Numbered from the stretch's first letter, positions 10,825-19,811 are shown. The stretch is DNA of 64,000 nucleotides from Ruegeria atlantica (GCA_013032095.1 WQBJ01000002.1:317501-381500), one strand, 5' to 3'. Numbers and translations: made by a program. Notes: generated from the sequence alone by a model not told the origin.

Positions 10825-11498
10825 GGGCGCTGACCAAAGCCTTGGGGTTTGAAGCGCACGTGTGCGTCAGGTCCTTTGGGGTCCAAGTCGAACATTTCCT
10901 TGCGCGCAGCCAGATATCCGCGCCAGGTCTTTTCGGGATACGTGCTGATCTTGATATCGTGTAGCCGTCGCATACGTACATTTAATTCGGCGATAAGTAT
11001 GCCTTTCCCCTTATTGCTGCCCTGAGCAATCACAGTTTGGATTTTCCTGTCGAGGTCGGTCGGCGTCTGTGCTGTACTGTCGGACTCCTCGGAGGTTCGC
11101 TTTTGCTGAAGCTCAACAAACTCTGTGCAATTCTCCCGCATGGGCTGTGGTGCTTTGGATTCCCCAATGCCGACTGTTCCAACACCGAACTCACGTAGGC
11201 GGCGGTGCAGATGCGTGAAATCGCCGTCCGAACTGACGAGTACCATGGTCTCGACGTTTCGGTTCAAGGCAAGCTCGATTGCGTCGATGGCAAGCAGGAG
11301 ATCAGTGGCGTTCTTTCCTGTCCCGCTGTGGATCAGGTTAAACCGATATGCATCATGCCAGCAGGAGTTTCCCTGTGCATTCACATAGACCCGCGCAATG
11401 TCGACCCGCCCGATATCCTGACTGATCCTAAAAATCTCGTCCTGATGGGTCGCGCTGACATTGTCGCCGTCCACCAGGATCGCCACTCTTGGCGCCAT
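10821..11498 (-). CDS. NYN domain RNase-like protein with C-terminal OST-HTH/LOTUS domain
   Basis: The 225-residue protein has an N-terminal NYN (PIN-like, LabA/DUF88) domain: [11 protein letters not shown] carries the first acidic residues, [14 protein letters not shown] and [12 protein letters not shown] the others. After a linker with a Thr/Gln-rich stretch, residues 150-222 look like an OST-HTH/LOTUS winged helix ([27 protein letters not shown]). Such proteins are thought to act on RNA; the substrate is unknown. The ATG has GAACC rather than a clear SD. It converges on rppH, another RNA-decay enzyme, with the stop codons overlapping in CTAG. Confidence 0.85.
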   Translation of the reverse strand: MAPRVAILVDGDNVSATHQDEIFRISQDIGRVDIARVYVNAQGNSCWHDAYRFNLIHSGTGKNATDLLLAIDAIELALNRNVETMVLVSSDGDFTHLHRRLREFGVGTVGIGESKAPQPMRENCTEFVELQQKRTSEESDSTAQTPTDLDRKIQTVIAQGSNKGKGILIAELNVRMRRLHDIKISTYPEKTWRGYLAARKEMFDLDPKGPDAHVRFKPQGFGQRP

Positions 11499-11656
11499 GG
11501 TTCCTCTAAATTTCTCTTATCAATCCAGTTATTGTTAGTGTCATTGTACGGCGAGATTATGACGCCGTGATAGTTGCCTCACCCATACCTCGCCTTCCGA
11601 CAACTTGCCGTGAGGGGGCGTGGCTCGGGTGAACAGAGGCCTCTAGCTTGGGGTCT

Positions 11657-13030
11657 ATGAAAGACAGTACCCACAATATTCCCACCATTGCCCCCGCTGG
11701 GCTGAAATTCACTGGTACAGACCGCCGCGCGCCGTTGCGTGATGGTCTGCAGCGCTGTGGTGAATATGGAGCGGGCCAAACCGCCGGGCGCTTCTATCCC
11801 ATCGCTTGCGTCGCGCTTGAGGTCACCCAGCGCTGCAATTTGGACTGTGCGCTCTGCTACCTCTCGGATCGTGCCGAGATGACCTATGATCCACCTCTCT
11901 CGGTTCTGTTTGCCCGCCTGGCCACGATCCGCAGCCACTATGGCACCGGCGTTTCGGTACAACTGACTGGGGGCGACCCGACCCTGCGCAAGGTTGAGGA
12001 TATTGAAGCGCTATGCCGCGAGATCAAACGGCTGGGCATGCGGTCCTGTCTGATGACCAATGGTATTCGCGCCAGCGGAGCATTTCTGACCCGGCTTGCG
12101 GCGGCGGGGTTGGACGATGTGGCCTTTCACGTCGACATGACGCAAGACCGCAAGGGGTTCAGCAGCGAGGTTGAACTCAACACCGTACGCCGTGCCTATA
12201 TCCGACGTGCGCGCGGGCTGGGGTTGCGGATACTGTTCAACACCACGGTCTTTGGTGGCAATTTTGATGAGCTTCCCGCTCTGGCCCGGTTTCTGCGGGA
12301 TTGCCCCGAGGTTGCCTTTGTCTCGTTCCAGATGCAGGCCGATACCGGGCGCGGTGTGTTGCGGGCGCGACCCGATGAAATCACGCAGGACAGCGTGGCG
12401 CGCGCGATTGAGGAGGGCTATGGCACGCCTTTGCATTTTGATGCGGCAGCGGTTGGGCATTCCAAATGCAACCGTTACGCCAGCGTCGTCACCGCAGGCG
12501 GTCGAGCGATCTCGCTGCTGTCAAACCGGCAGTTGGTGCATCGGGTGATGGCCGCGTTGGAGGCGGCGGATGACCAGCAGGATGCGCATATTCGCATCCG
12601 TCCCAAAGTGCGGCGCATGATCTGTCGTCACCCACTACTGGCTCTGTTCGCCATGGGCCAGTTAGCGTTAAGCGTGGCGCGCCTTGGGCGGGGCTTGCTG
12701 CACGGGCCGGTGCGGCGGCAGGCGGTGTTCATCCACAATTTCATGGCTGCCGACGCGCTTGACGAAGACCGCTGTGCCTCCTGCGTGTTCATGGTGGCCA
12801 CGGCAAACGGCCCCCTGTCGATGTGTTTACATAACGCGCAGCGTGATCTGCACTTGGCCAGCCCTGATCGGATCGACGGCCCCGCCGGGCCAAGCTGGTG
12901 GAACTCCGCCGTGCCGCGTCTGTCCGGGGGTTCCGATTTGCCGGATCTGAGCGATCCGGCGTTGGCGCCGCTGAAACGGCTCAAGGGCCAGATGCGGGCC
13001 CTACGTCAAAAGCAAAAGGACGCGTCATGA
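11657..13030 (+). CDS. radical SAM protein, COG1964/Tes-like architecture
   Basis: The 457-residue protein has the radical SAM cluster C60-x3-C64-x2-C67 (TQRCNLDCALCY), followed by VQLTGGDPTL for SAM binding. The C-terminal half has an HSKCNR segment, a hydrophobic stretch around residue 330, and a second Cys cluster DEDRCASCVF...MCLHN. This order resembles the MJ0619/tetraether-synthase (COG1964) group, which acts on pterins or lipid tails; that is inference and the substrate is unknown. The stop overlaps the ATG of a DUF547 lipoprotein (ATGA), so the two products probably act together. The start is not sharply defined (an in-frame TTG lies at 11648). Confidence 0.83.
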   Translation: MKDSTHNIPTIAPAGLKFTGTDRRAPLRDGLQRCGEYGAGQTAGRFYPIACVALEVTQRCNLDCALCYLSDRAEMTYDPPLSVLFARLATIRSHYGTGVSVQLTGGDPTLRKVEDIEALCREIKRLGMRSCLMTNGIRASGAFLTRLAAAGLDDVAFHVDMTQDRKGFSSEVELNTVRRAYIRRARGLGLRILFNTTVFGGNFDELPALARFLRDCPEVAFVSFQMQADTGRGVLRARPDEITQDSVARAIEEGYGTPLHFDAAAVGHSKCNRYASVVTAGGRAISLLSNRQLVHRVMAALEAADDQQDAHIRIRPKVRRMICRHPLLALFAMGQLALSVARLGRGLLHGPVRRQAVFIHNFMAADALDEDRCASCVFMVATANGPLSMCLHNAQRDLHLASPDRIDGPAGPSWWNSAVPRLSGGSDLPDLSDPALAPLKRLKGQMRALRQKQKDAS

Positions 13031-13866
13031 GAAAGTACCTTTTCCTGTTTTTGCTGCCTCTTCTTGCAGCTTGCGCGAGTGTCGAACGTCTGGCCTTGCC
13101 CGCTCCCGAGGCCCTGCCGGGGCAGACTCTGACCAACTATGCGCCTCCGCCCGGAAAGCGGGTCGATCATCGGGATTGGAGCGCCTTCCTGTCTCGCTAT
13201 GTCGCGCCGGATGCGCAGGGTGTAAACCGAGTGGCGTACGGTCAGGTGTCACAGGCCGACCGGGCGCGGTTGGACGGGTATCTGGCCGATCTGCAGGCCA
13301 TTGACCCGGCAACGCTGACCCGCGATCAGCAGCTTGCCTATTGGATCAACCTCTACAATGCGGTGACGGTGGACGTGGTACTTGAGAATTACCCGGTCGC
13401 CTCGATCCGCGACATCAAAGATGGGCCACTGTCAATTGGACCCTGGAACCGGCCTTTGGTGCAAGTGGCCGGTGAGACACTGACGCTGAACGATATCGAG
13501 CATCGCATTATTCGCCCCACATTCAACGAGCCACGCATTCACTATGCCCTGAACTGCGCTGCCGTGGGCTGCCCCAACCTGATGGGGCGGGCCTGGCAAG
13601 CCGAAACCCTGGAACGCGACCTCGCCGCTGCCGAGCGCGCCTATATCAACGATCCGCGCGGGTTGCGGTTCGATGAGCGTGGAGGGCTGATCCTGTCGAA
13701 GATCTATATCTGGTTCCGCGAGGATTTCGGGCCAAACGAGCAGGCTGTGCTGACCTATATCCACACGGTCGCTGAACCCGAGCTTCGGGCACGATTGCAT
13801 CAGGTTCAGCGTGTGAAGGCCTACAAATACGACTGGGCTTTGAACGAAGCGGCCTCGGGTTCTTAG
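13027..13866 (+). CDS. DUF547 domain lipoprotein
   Basis: The 279-residue protein has a lipoprotein signal with lipobox L13-A-A-C16, so it is anchored in the periplasm. The DUF547 domain spans roughly residues 55-270 and has the conserved QQLAYWINLYNAVTVDVVLENYP, the DIEHRIIRP segment and HYALNCAAVGCPNL with two Cys. DUF547 has a transglutaminase/papain-like feel, with a conserved Cys and His, but no proven activity. It is translationally coupled to the radical SAM gene, suggesting a shared envelope-related function. Confidence 0.87.
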   Translation: MRKYLFLFLLPLLAACASVERLALPAPEALPGQTLTNYAPPPGKRVDHRDWSAFLSRYVAPDAQGVNRVAYGQVSQADRARLDGYLADLQAIDPATLTRDQQLAYWINLYNAVTVDVVLENYPVASIRDIKDGPLSIGPWNRPLVQVAGETLTLNDIEHRIIRPTFNEPRIHYALNCAAVGCPNLMGRAWQAETLERDLAAAERAYINDPRGLRFDERGGLILSKIYIWFREDFGPNEQAVLTYIHTVAEPELRARLHQVQRVKAYKYDWALNEAASGS

Positions 13867-13872
13867 TGGTAC

Positions 13873-13896
13873 GGAGCCGCCCCTGGGGGCGGTTCC
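13873..13896. terminator. hairpin between convergent genes
   Basis: GGAGCCGCCC and GGGCGGTTCC pair over 10 bp (one G-U) with a CTGG loop. The hairpin lies between the stops of the DUF547 lipoprotein and the adenosine-kinase-like gene and can serve both; there is no clear T tract. Confidence 0.55.
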
Positions 13897-13904
13897 GGCC
13901 CGGG

Positions 13905-14894
13905 TCAGAGTAACCCTTCGGAGCGCAGCAGTTCCTGCATGTTTGCCTCGGGGCGCGGACCGATATGGCTGATCACTTCACGGGCACAGACATTGCCGAT
14001 TTTCGCGCAGGTCTCGTAATCGCGGCCCGTGGCCATACCGAACAAGAACCCGGCGGCGAACTGGTCGCCTGCGCCGGTCGCGTCTACCGGAACGACTTTT
14101 TCTACGGGTACGTCAATGCGCTGACCGTCATACAGAACCGTCACACCATCGCCCGACCGGGTGCAGACGACCAGAGGACAAATCTCGGCGGTTTTGGCTA
14201 ATGCCTCTTCCAGATCTTCGGTTTCGAACAAAGACTTGATCTCGGCTTCGTTGCCGATAAGGAAATCCAGCTCATTTTCGATCAGCAGCAGAAAATCGAC
14301 CCGGTGACGCTCCACGCAGAACGGATCAGAGATTGCGATCCCGGCCTTGCCACCGCCCTTGTGGCAGGTACGCGCGGCCTCAAGAAACGCGGCCTTGCCC
14401 TTTTCCTTGTCGAACAGATAGCCCTCGAGGAACATGATCTTGCTGTTGCCTGCCACGTCCTGAGAGACATCGTCGGAGGACAGTTCAGAAGAAATCCCCA
14501 GATAGGTGTTCATCGACCGCTCGCCATCGGGCGAGACAAAGATCATCGAGCGCGAGGTCGGCAGTTCGCCACCCGGCACCGGTGGGTTGACGAAATCGAC
14601 GCCATCCTCGTTCATGGCATCCGCATAGAACCGGCCCAGAGCGTCATCATGCACGCGACCGATGAATGCGGAATCCAGGCCCAGCGCGCCGGCCCCAGCA
14701 ATGGTATTGGCGACCGATCCACCCGGCGTCTGTACCCGGCCTTCCATCGAGGCATAGAGAACTTCGCCGCGTTCCTGCTCGATCAGCTGCATGATGCCTT
14801 TTTCGATGCCCATCAATTCCAGGAAACTGTCATCGGCTTGGGAAATCACGTCCACAACGGCATTTCCGATGCCAACAAGCTGGTAGGTTTTCAT
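13905..14894 (-). CDS. PfkB family kinase, adenosine kinase-like
   Basis: The 329-residue protein is a ribokinase/PfkB fold kinase: PGGSVANTIAGAGALG near residue 55 (first PfkB signature) and PVDATGAGDQFAAGF near residue 275 (second signature, with the catalytic Asp of GAGD). Alphaproteobacterial homologues of this type are annotated adenosine kinase, phosphorylating adenosine to AMP; a sugar substrate cannot be excluded. Its ATG overlaps the TGA of nth (ATGA), so it is the second gene of an nth operon. Confidence 0.85.
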   Translation of the reverse strand: MKTYQLVGIGNAVVDVISQADDSFLELMGIEKGIMQLIEQERGEVLYASMEGRVQTPGGSVANTIAGAGALGLDSAFIGRVHDDALGRFYADAMNEDGVDFVNPPVPGGELPTSRSMIFVSPDGERSMNTYLGISSELSSDDVSQDVAGNSKIMFLEGYLFDKEKGKAAFLEAARTCHKGGGKAGIAISDPFCVERHRVDFLLLIENELDFLIGNEAEIKSLFETEDLEEALAKTAEICPLVVCTRSGDGVTVLYDGQRIDVPVEKVVPVDATGAGDQFAAGFLFGMATGRDYETCAKIGNVCAREVISHIGPRPEANMQELLRSEGLL

Positions 14895-15535
14895 AGGTTC
14901 TTGTCCTCAAATTCGCAGAGATCGCGGATGATGCAGGTGCCGCACATAGGTTTGCGCGCCTTACAGTGATAGCGGCCATGCAGGATCAGCCAGTGATGCG
15001 CATGTAGCTGGAAATCGGTCGGGATATTGTCTTCGATGGCGCGCTCGACCGCATCCACATTCTTGCCGGGGCAGATGCCCGAGCGGTTGCCGACGCGAAA
15101 GATATGGGTGTCCACGGCCTGCGCCGGATAGCGCCACCACATGTTCAGAACCACATTGGCCGTCTTGCGCCCGACCCCCGGCAGCGACTGCAACGCTGCG
15201 CGTGAGTTGGGCACCTTACCGTCGTAGTCCTCGACCAGAATGCGACTAAGCTTAATGACGTTCTTGGCTTTCTGGCGGAACAGACCGATGGTCTTGATGT
15301 GCTCGATCAAGCCCTCTTCACCCAAATCCAGCATTTTTTGTGGAGTGTCGGCGATTTTGAACAGCTCACGTGTGGCTTTGTTAACGCCCGCATCGGTCGC
15401 CTGCGCTGAAAGCGCTACCGCGACAACCAGAGTATAGACGTTTACATGCTCAAGCTCGCCCTTGGGTTCGGGGTCGGCCTCTTGAAAGCGGGTAAAGATC
15501 TCGCGGATCCGGTGATATCCAAGTTGCTTTGCCAT
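14891..15535 (-). CDS. nth: endonuclease III (DNA glycosylase/AP lyase)
   Basis: The 214-residue product matches Nth in length and motifs: the helix-hairpin-helix SLPGVGRKTANVVLN with catalytic K124, D142 in VDTHIFRVGN (E. coli K120 and D138), and the iron-sulfur ligands C191-x6-C198-x2-C201-x5-C207. It removes oxidised pyrimidines and cuts at AP sites. A 16-residue longer start is possible, but MAKQLGYHRIREIF is the usual beginning. It is divergent from another repair gene, the Ada-like methyltransferase, 117 nt away. Confidence 0.94.
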   Translation of the reverse strand: MAKQLGYHRIREIFTRFQEADPEPKGELEHVNVYTLVVAVALSAQATDAGVNKATRELFKIADTPQKMLDLGEEGLIEHIKTIGLFRQKAKNVIKLSRILVEDYDGKVPNSRAALQSLPGVGRKTANVVLNMWWRYPAQAVDTHIFRVGNRSGICPGKNVDAVERAIEDNIPTDFQLHAHHWLILHGRYHCKARKPMCGTCIIRDLCEFEDKNL

Positions 15536-15652
15536 CCGGGCCTTAATGCCGCCCGAGGACCTGTGACACAAGCCCAAAGCCATTGCGCAAGTTCCGGGTC
15601 GCGGGGGAATGAACCGCGCGCTATGATTTTGTCAGTAGATGAGGTGAGAGTC

Positions 15653-16513
15653 ATGAACGTCCAAACCCCTGAAGGTGGATATCACTACAACGTCATGCGC
15701 CGCGCGATCGAGCTGATCGATCAGGGCGGCGAGAGCCTCAGCCTTGAGGAACTGGCCCGCCAGATGGACATGAGCCCGGCCCATTTCCAGCGCCTGTTCT
15801 CACGCTGGACCGGGGTATCGCCGAAACGGTACCAGCAATACCTGACGCTGGGCCATGCCAAGGCACTGCTGCGCGAACGGTTCACCACGTTAGAAACGGC
15901 ACACAATGTCGGCCTGTCCGGCAGTGGTCGCCTGCACGATCTGTTCCTGAAATGGGAATCCATGAGCCCCGGCGAATACGCCCGCAAGGGTGCAGGTCTG
16001 ACGATCTTTTGGGGCTGGTTCGAAAGCCCATTTGGACCTGCGCTTGTAATGGGTACCGGCAAAGGCATCTGTGGCATGGCTTTCGGCGCCGAAACTGGCG
16101 AGGAAGAGGCGATGGAGGACATGCTCTCACGCTGGCCGCAGGCGGAATTCGTCGAAGACCCGATGCGCCTGCGCCCCTGGGTGCTGAGTGCGTTCGGCGC
16201 TGTCAGCGATCGGCTGGAACCGACGCCTCTCTATCTGATCGGCTCACCCCTGCAGATCAAAGTATGGGAAGCGCTGATGCACATCCCGTCCGGTCAGGTC
16301 ACCACCTATTCCGAGATCGCGGAACGGGTGGGCTCACCGCAGGCCGTCCGGGCCGTTGGAACGGCAGTTGGGCGCAACCCGGTCAGTTGGTTGATCCCGT
16401 GTCACCGGGCTTTGCGCAAATCCGGGGGGCTGGGTGGCTATCACTGGGGTCTACCGGTCAAACGCGCGATGCTGGCTTTTGAAGCTGCGCAGGCGGATGC
16501 CGGAACATTCTGA
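15653..16513 (+). CDS. methylated-DNA-protein-cysteine methyltransferase with N-terminal AraC HTH (Ada lacking the N-terminal domain)
   Basis: The 286-residue protein has an AraC-type double helix-turn-helix (about residues 15-112; SLEELARQMDMSPAHFQRLF and TAHNVGLSGSGRLHDLF) fused to an O6-alkylguanine methyltransferase domain with the PCHR acceptor site (C250 in WLIPCHRALR). The N-terminal zinc/phosphotriester domain of E. coli Ada, which switches Ada into an activator, is missing. The start at 15653 follows GAGGTGAGAG; longer versions are rejected. It should repair O6-methylguanine, and may still bind DNA. It is divergent from nth. Confidence 0.88.
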   Translation: MNVQTPEGGYHYNVMRRAIELIDQGGESLSLEELARQMDMSPAHFQRLFSRWTGVSPKRYQQYLTLGHAKALLRERFTTLETAHNVGLSGSGRLHDLFLKWESMSPGEYARKGAGLTIFWGWFESPFGPALVMGTGKGICGMAFGAETGEEEAMEDMLSRWPQAEFVEDPMRLRPWVLSAFGAVSDRLEPTPLYLIGSPLQIKVWEALMHIPSGQVTTYSEIAERVGSPQAVRAVGTAVGRNPVSWLIPCHRALRKSGGLGGYHWGLPVKRAMLAFEAAQADAGTF

Positions 16514-16577
16514 AAAAGACGGGCAGAATACCGGCCAAAGTGCTAGACCTGTACCGAGGTAGCAAGAAACCGGACGG

Positions 16578-17459
16578 ATGATCCAAAAATTCGCCCTTTG
16601 GTCGATCCCGATTTCCATCGCGGTATTGGCACTGAAACTGCTGGCATGGTGGCTGACGGGGTCGATTGCCCTGTTATCGGATGCGATGGAATCTGTGGTC
16701 AATGTGGTCGCGGCAATGTTGGCGTTTTTTGCGGTCTCAATCGCGGGTAAACCCCCCGACGACAAACACCCGTTTGGTCACAAAAAGGCGGAATACCTGT
16801 CAGCCGTCGTCGAAGGAACGCTGATCGTTCTGGCGGCCTTGCTGATCATCCGCGAGGCTGTGCTGGCCTTTCCTTCCCCGCATATCGAGCAAGCGCCGAT
16901 CCGTGGCGTGGCTGTCAACGTGCTGGCCACCACGGTGAATGGTGTATGGGGGATTCTTCTGCTGCGGGCTGGTCGACGACATGCATCGCCCGCCCTGGAA
17001 GCCAGCGCGAAACACCTCTTCACCGATATCATAACGTCCGTCGGTGTGGTCGCGGGCGTCCTGCTGGCCCTGGCGACCGGCAAGTTGATTCTGGACCCGA
17101 TCATTGCGATCCTCGTTGCTCTGAACATCCTGTGGGAGGGATGGAAGGTCATCCGAAACTCTGTCGACGGGCTGATGGATGCAACGCTGTCCGAACCGGA
17201 CCTGAAAGCGGTGCGCAGCACGATCGAGGCCAACCTCGGCCTCGCGTTGGAATATCACGACCTGCGTGGGCGCAGATCGGGCAACATGATCTTTGTCGAG
17301 TTCCATTTGGTGGTAGACGGCGAAATGTCGGTCTCAGAGGCGCATGACATCTGCGATGACATAGAAGCGGCCCTGATCGAGGAATTCCCGGGTTCGGTCT
17401 TTGTCATCCATCTGGAACCGGAATCCGAGGTAAAAGGTCTTACTGCGCGAAGGATGTAG
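16578..17459 (+). CDS. cation diffusion facilitator (CDF) metal transporter
   Basis: The 293-residue protein has six hydrophobic segments and a C-terminal cytoplasmic domain (from about residue 205). CDF marks are SIALLSDAMESVVNV in TM2, HPFGHKKAEYL in the following loop, and H146-x3-D150 in TM5. In FieF the TM2 metal ligands are D-x3-D; here the same place reads E38-x3-N42, so the transported metal may differ from zinc/iron. It probably exports divalent metal in exchange for protons. It follows the Ada-like gene by 64 nt. Confidence 0.88.
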   Translation: MIQKFALWSIPISIAVLALKLLAWWLTGSIALLSDAMESVVNVVAAMLAFFAVSIAGKPPDDKHPFGHKKAEYLSAVVEGTLIVLAALLIIREAVLAFPSPHIEQAPIRGVAVNVLATTVNGVWGILLLRAGRRHASPALEASAKHLFTDIITSVGVVAGVLLALATGKLILDPIIAILVALNILWEGWKVIRNSVDGLMDATLSEPDLKAVRSTIEANLGLALEYHDLRGRRSGNMIFVEFHLVVDGEMSVSEAHDICDDIEAALIEEFPGSVFVIHLEPESEVKGLTARRM

Positions 17460-17462
17460 AAA

Positions 17463-17486
17463 ACGAGGCGACCAACGCCGCCTCGT
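17463..17486. terminator. hairpin between convergent CDF and aldehyde dehydrogenase genes
   Basis: ACGAGGCG and CGCCTCGT form a perfect 8-bp stem with an 8-nt loop, 3 nt after the CDF stop and 17 nt beyond the end of the aldehyde dehydrogenase gene. AAAA on its left side reads as a U-run for the minus strand. Confidence 0.55.
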
Positions 17487-17503
17487 CCCAAACTTCGGTC
17501 GAA

Positions 17504-18943
17504 TTACCCAGCCGCCCAACCGCCGACGGCCTTGACCTCGAGAAAATCCTCGATCCCCCACATGCCGCCTTCACGCCCGTTCCCGGATTGCTTCATTCCC
17601 CCGAACGGAGACCCCGCGCTGCGCGACTGGCCGTTCATCTCCACCATGCCCGAGCGCAATACCCGTGCCATGCGGTTGGCCCGCGCGCCGTCCTGGGTCT
17701 GGACATAGTTGGTCAGGCCATAGGGCGTGTCGTTGGCGATCTCAACCGCCTCTTGCTCGGTGTCGAAGGGGATCATGGTCAGGACCGGGCCAAAGATTTC
17801 CTCGCGGGCGATGGTCATCTGGTTGTGGGCGTCGGCAAAGACCGTGGGGCGCACGTAGTAGCCCTTGTTCAGCCCTTCGGGTCGCCCGGTGCCGCCTGCG
17901 ACCAGACGGGCGCCCTCATCAATGCCCTTCTGGATCAAGTCCTGAATCTTGGTCCACTGGACTTCATTCACCACCGGGCCGATATGGCGGCCTTCTTCAA
18001 GCGCCGGTCCGACGGCAACTTTGTTCGCAACCTCAGCGGCTGTTTCAACGGCCTGATCGTAAATCGGGCGCTGCACCAGCATCCGGCTGGGGGCGTTACA
18101 GCTTTGGCCGGTGTTCTGCATCATGTGCAACACACCACGTTTGACCGCCTTGTCATCGGCATCGGCAAAGATAACATTCGCGCCCTTACCGCCTAACTCC
18201 AGATGCACCTTTTTCAGTGTCTCTGCAGCGGCTTTGGAAATTGCCGTACCTGCGCGTGTCGAGCCGGTAAAGCTGACCATATCCACATCAGGATGCGCGG
18301 ACAGCTGAGAACCAACCCCGATGCCATCCCCGTTCACTAGATTGAATACCCCGGCGGGAAAACCTGCTTCGTCCATCATCTCTGCAAAGATCATCGCGTT
18401 CAGCGGGCTTTGTTCCGAGGGCTTCAGCACCATCGTACAGCCCGCAATCGCCGCCGCCCCAACCTTGAGCGTGATTTGGTTCATCGGCCAGTTCCACGGG
18501 GTAATCAGGGCTGCCACGCCCACGGCCTCATAGATGATCCGGTCATTGGGCGCGTGATCGCCTAGTGGGCGTTCGAATTGGAACGCCTTTGCGGCGCGAA
18601 TGAAGTTCTTGAGGTGATAAATCCCGGCACCTGACTGTGCGCTGCGCGACAAGTCCAGCGGCGCGCCCATTTCAAGTGACATCGCCTGCGCCAAATCTTC
18701 GGACCGAGTCTGGTAGATCTCCGCGAGTTTCTCCACCAGCGCGATGCGATCCGCAACCGGTGTTGCCATCCAGCCGGGCAGGGCGGCCTTTGCGGCGGCG
18801 ACGGCGGCATCCGTATCTGCCTGCCCGCCCAGCGAGATCACGGCGCAGGACTCCTCGGTCGAGGGGTCGATCACGTGAAAGTCATTGGCAGTCGACGGGG
18901 TGACCCACTGACCATTGATGTAGAAATCGCGTTTTTCGATCAT
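17504..18943 (-). CDS. NAD(P)-dependent aldehyde dehydrogenase
   Basis: The 479-residue protein is a complete ALDH: LITPWNWPMNQ for the cofactor site, GSTRAGTAI, the general-base Glu in LELGGKGAN, and the catalytic Cys in GQSCNAPSR. The GQSC motif and length fit the broad betaine/aryl aldehyde group, so the substrate cannot be named. It is divergent from the 1-Cys peroxiredoxin gene across 183 nt that contain a perfect 22-bp palindrome. Confidence 0.9.
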   Translation of the reverse strand: MIEKRDFYINGQWVTPSTANDFHVIDPSTEESCAVISLGGQADTDAAVAAAKAALPGWMATPVADRIALVEKLAEIYQTRSEDLAQAMSLEMGAPLDLSRSAQSGAGIYHLKNFIRAAKAFQFERPLGDHAPNDRIIYEAVGVAALITPWNWPMNQITLKVGAAAIAGCTMVLKPSEQSPLNAMIFAEMMDEAGFPAGVFNLVNGDGIGVGSQLSAHPDVDMVSFTGSTRAGTAISKAAAETLKKVHLELGGKGANVIFADADDKAVKRGVLHMMQNTGQSCNAPSRMLVQRPIYDQAVETAAEVANKVAVGPALEEGRHIGPVVNEVQWTKIQDLIQKGIDEGARLVAGGTGRPEGLNKGYYVRPTVFADAHNQMTIAREEIFGPVLTMIPFDTEQEAVEIANDTPYGLTNYVQTQDGARANRMARVLRSGMVEMNGQSRSAGSPFGGMKQSGNGREGGMWGIEDFLEVKAVGGWAAG

Positions 18944-19019
18944 GACGCATCCTCATGTTCCAGCTGTCCGAAGTTGGTGTGTTGGGCGCACTTTGGCAGC
19001 AGAGCGAGCTGGCGGCAAG

Positions 19020-19041
19020 AAATAATTTGATCAAATTATTT
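19020..19041. promoter_or_regulatory. perfect 22-bp palindrome, operator candidate
   Basis: Each half reads AAATAATTTGA and its exact reverse complement, centred on GATC between 19030 and 19031. It lies 77 nt upstream of the aldehyde dehydrogenase start and 86 nt upstream of the peroxiredoxin start, in an AT-rich patch. A dimeric repressor could control both genes from it; no regulator gene is adjacent, so the protein is unknown. Confidence 0.6.
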
Positions 19042-19126
19042 AGTGCTTATGCATGGTTTAACAATTGCGCAAAGTGTTTAGGTTTACGGCAACCGACTCG
19101 GGTTTTTACAAGAAGGGAGATGCATC

Positions 19127-19777
19127 ATGGGTTTGCGCATCAACGATACGGTTCCGAATTTCACCGCAGAAACGGATCAGGGCACCATTCAGTTTCACGA
19201 TTGGATTGGCGACAACTGGGCCATCCTGTTCTCGCACCCCAAAGATTTCACCCCTGTCTGCACCACTGAGTTTTCCGCTGTAGCGCAGCTGAATGACGAA
19301 TGGGCCGCGCGGGGAACCAAGGTGATCGGCGTGTCGGTGGACAATGTCGAAGACCATAAGAAGTGGAAGAAAGACATCGAAGCCTATGGCAATGCCAACC
19401 CGGGCTTCCCGATCATCGCCGACGACGGGCTGGCCGTATCCAAGGCCTTCGACATGCTTCCAGCCGAGGCCTATCTGCCCGATGGCCGTACTCCTGCGGA
19501 CAGTGCAACGGTACGCTCGGTCTTTATCATCGGGCCAGACAAACAACTTAAACTGTCGATGACCTACCCGATGACTGTAGGCCGCAACTTTGCCGAGATC
19601 CTACGTGCGCTGGACGGTTTGCAGATGTCGGCTAAAGGCGTTGCGACGCCTGCCAACTGGGTGCCGGGTGAGGACGTGATCATTCCGCCCGCAGTATCGA
19701 ACGACGAAGCGAAAGAGAAGTTCGGCGATTTCGAGACGATCTTTCCCTATCTGCGTAAGACCAAGGCTCCGTCTTAA
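19127..19777 (+). CDS. 1-Cys peroxiredoxin (Prx6 type)
   Basis: The 216-residue protein has the peroxidatic motif FTPVCTTEF with C45, the arrangement of the 1-Cys Prx6 group, and the C-terminal dimerisation arm VATPANWVPGEDVIIPP, also typical of that group. No resolving Cys is seen. It should reduce hydrogen peroxide and alkyl hydroperoxides. The ATG follows AAGGGAGATGCATC; the gene is followed by strong hairpins at 19793 and beyond. Confidence 0.92.
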   Translation: MGLRINDTVPNFTAETDQGTIQFHDWIGDNWAILFSHPKDFTPVCTTEFSAVAQLNDEWAARGTKVIGVSVDNVEDHKKWKKDIEAYGNANPGFPIIADDGLAVSKAFDMLPAEAYLPDGRTPADSATVRSVFIIGPDKQLKLSMTYPMTVGRNFAEILRALDGLQMSAKGVATPANWVPGEDVIIPPAVSNDEAKEKFGDFETIFPYLRKTKAPS

Positions 19778-19792
19778 GGCGGGACCGGGTCA

Positions 19793-19811
19793 GGGGGGCT
19801 GTCTGCCCCCC
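19793..19811 (+). terminator. GC-rich hairpin after the peroxiredoxin gene
   Basis: GGGGGGC-TGTCT-GCCCCCC makes a perfect 7-bp stem 15 nt after the stop. A second GC-rich palindromic stretch follows at about 19814-19830. There is no T tract. Confidence 0.6.
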
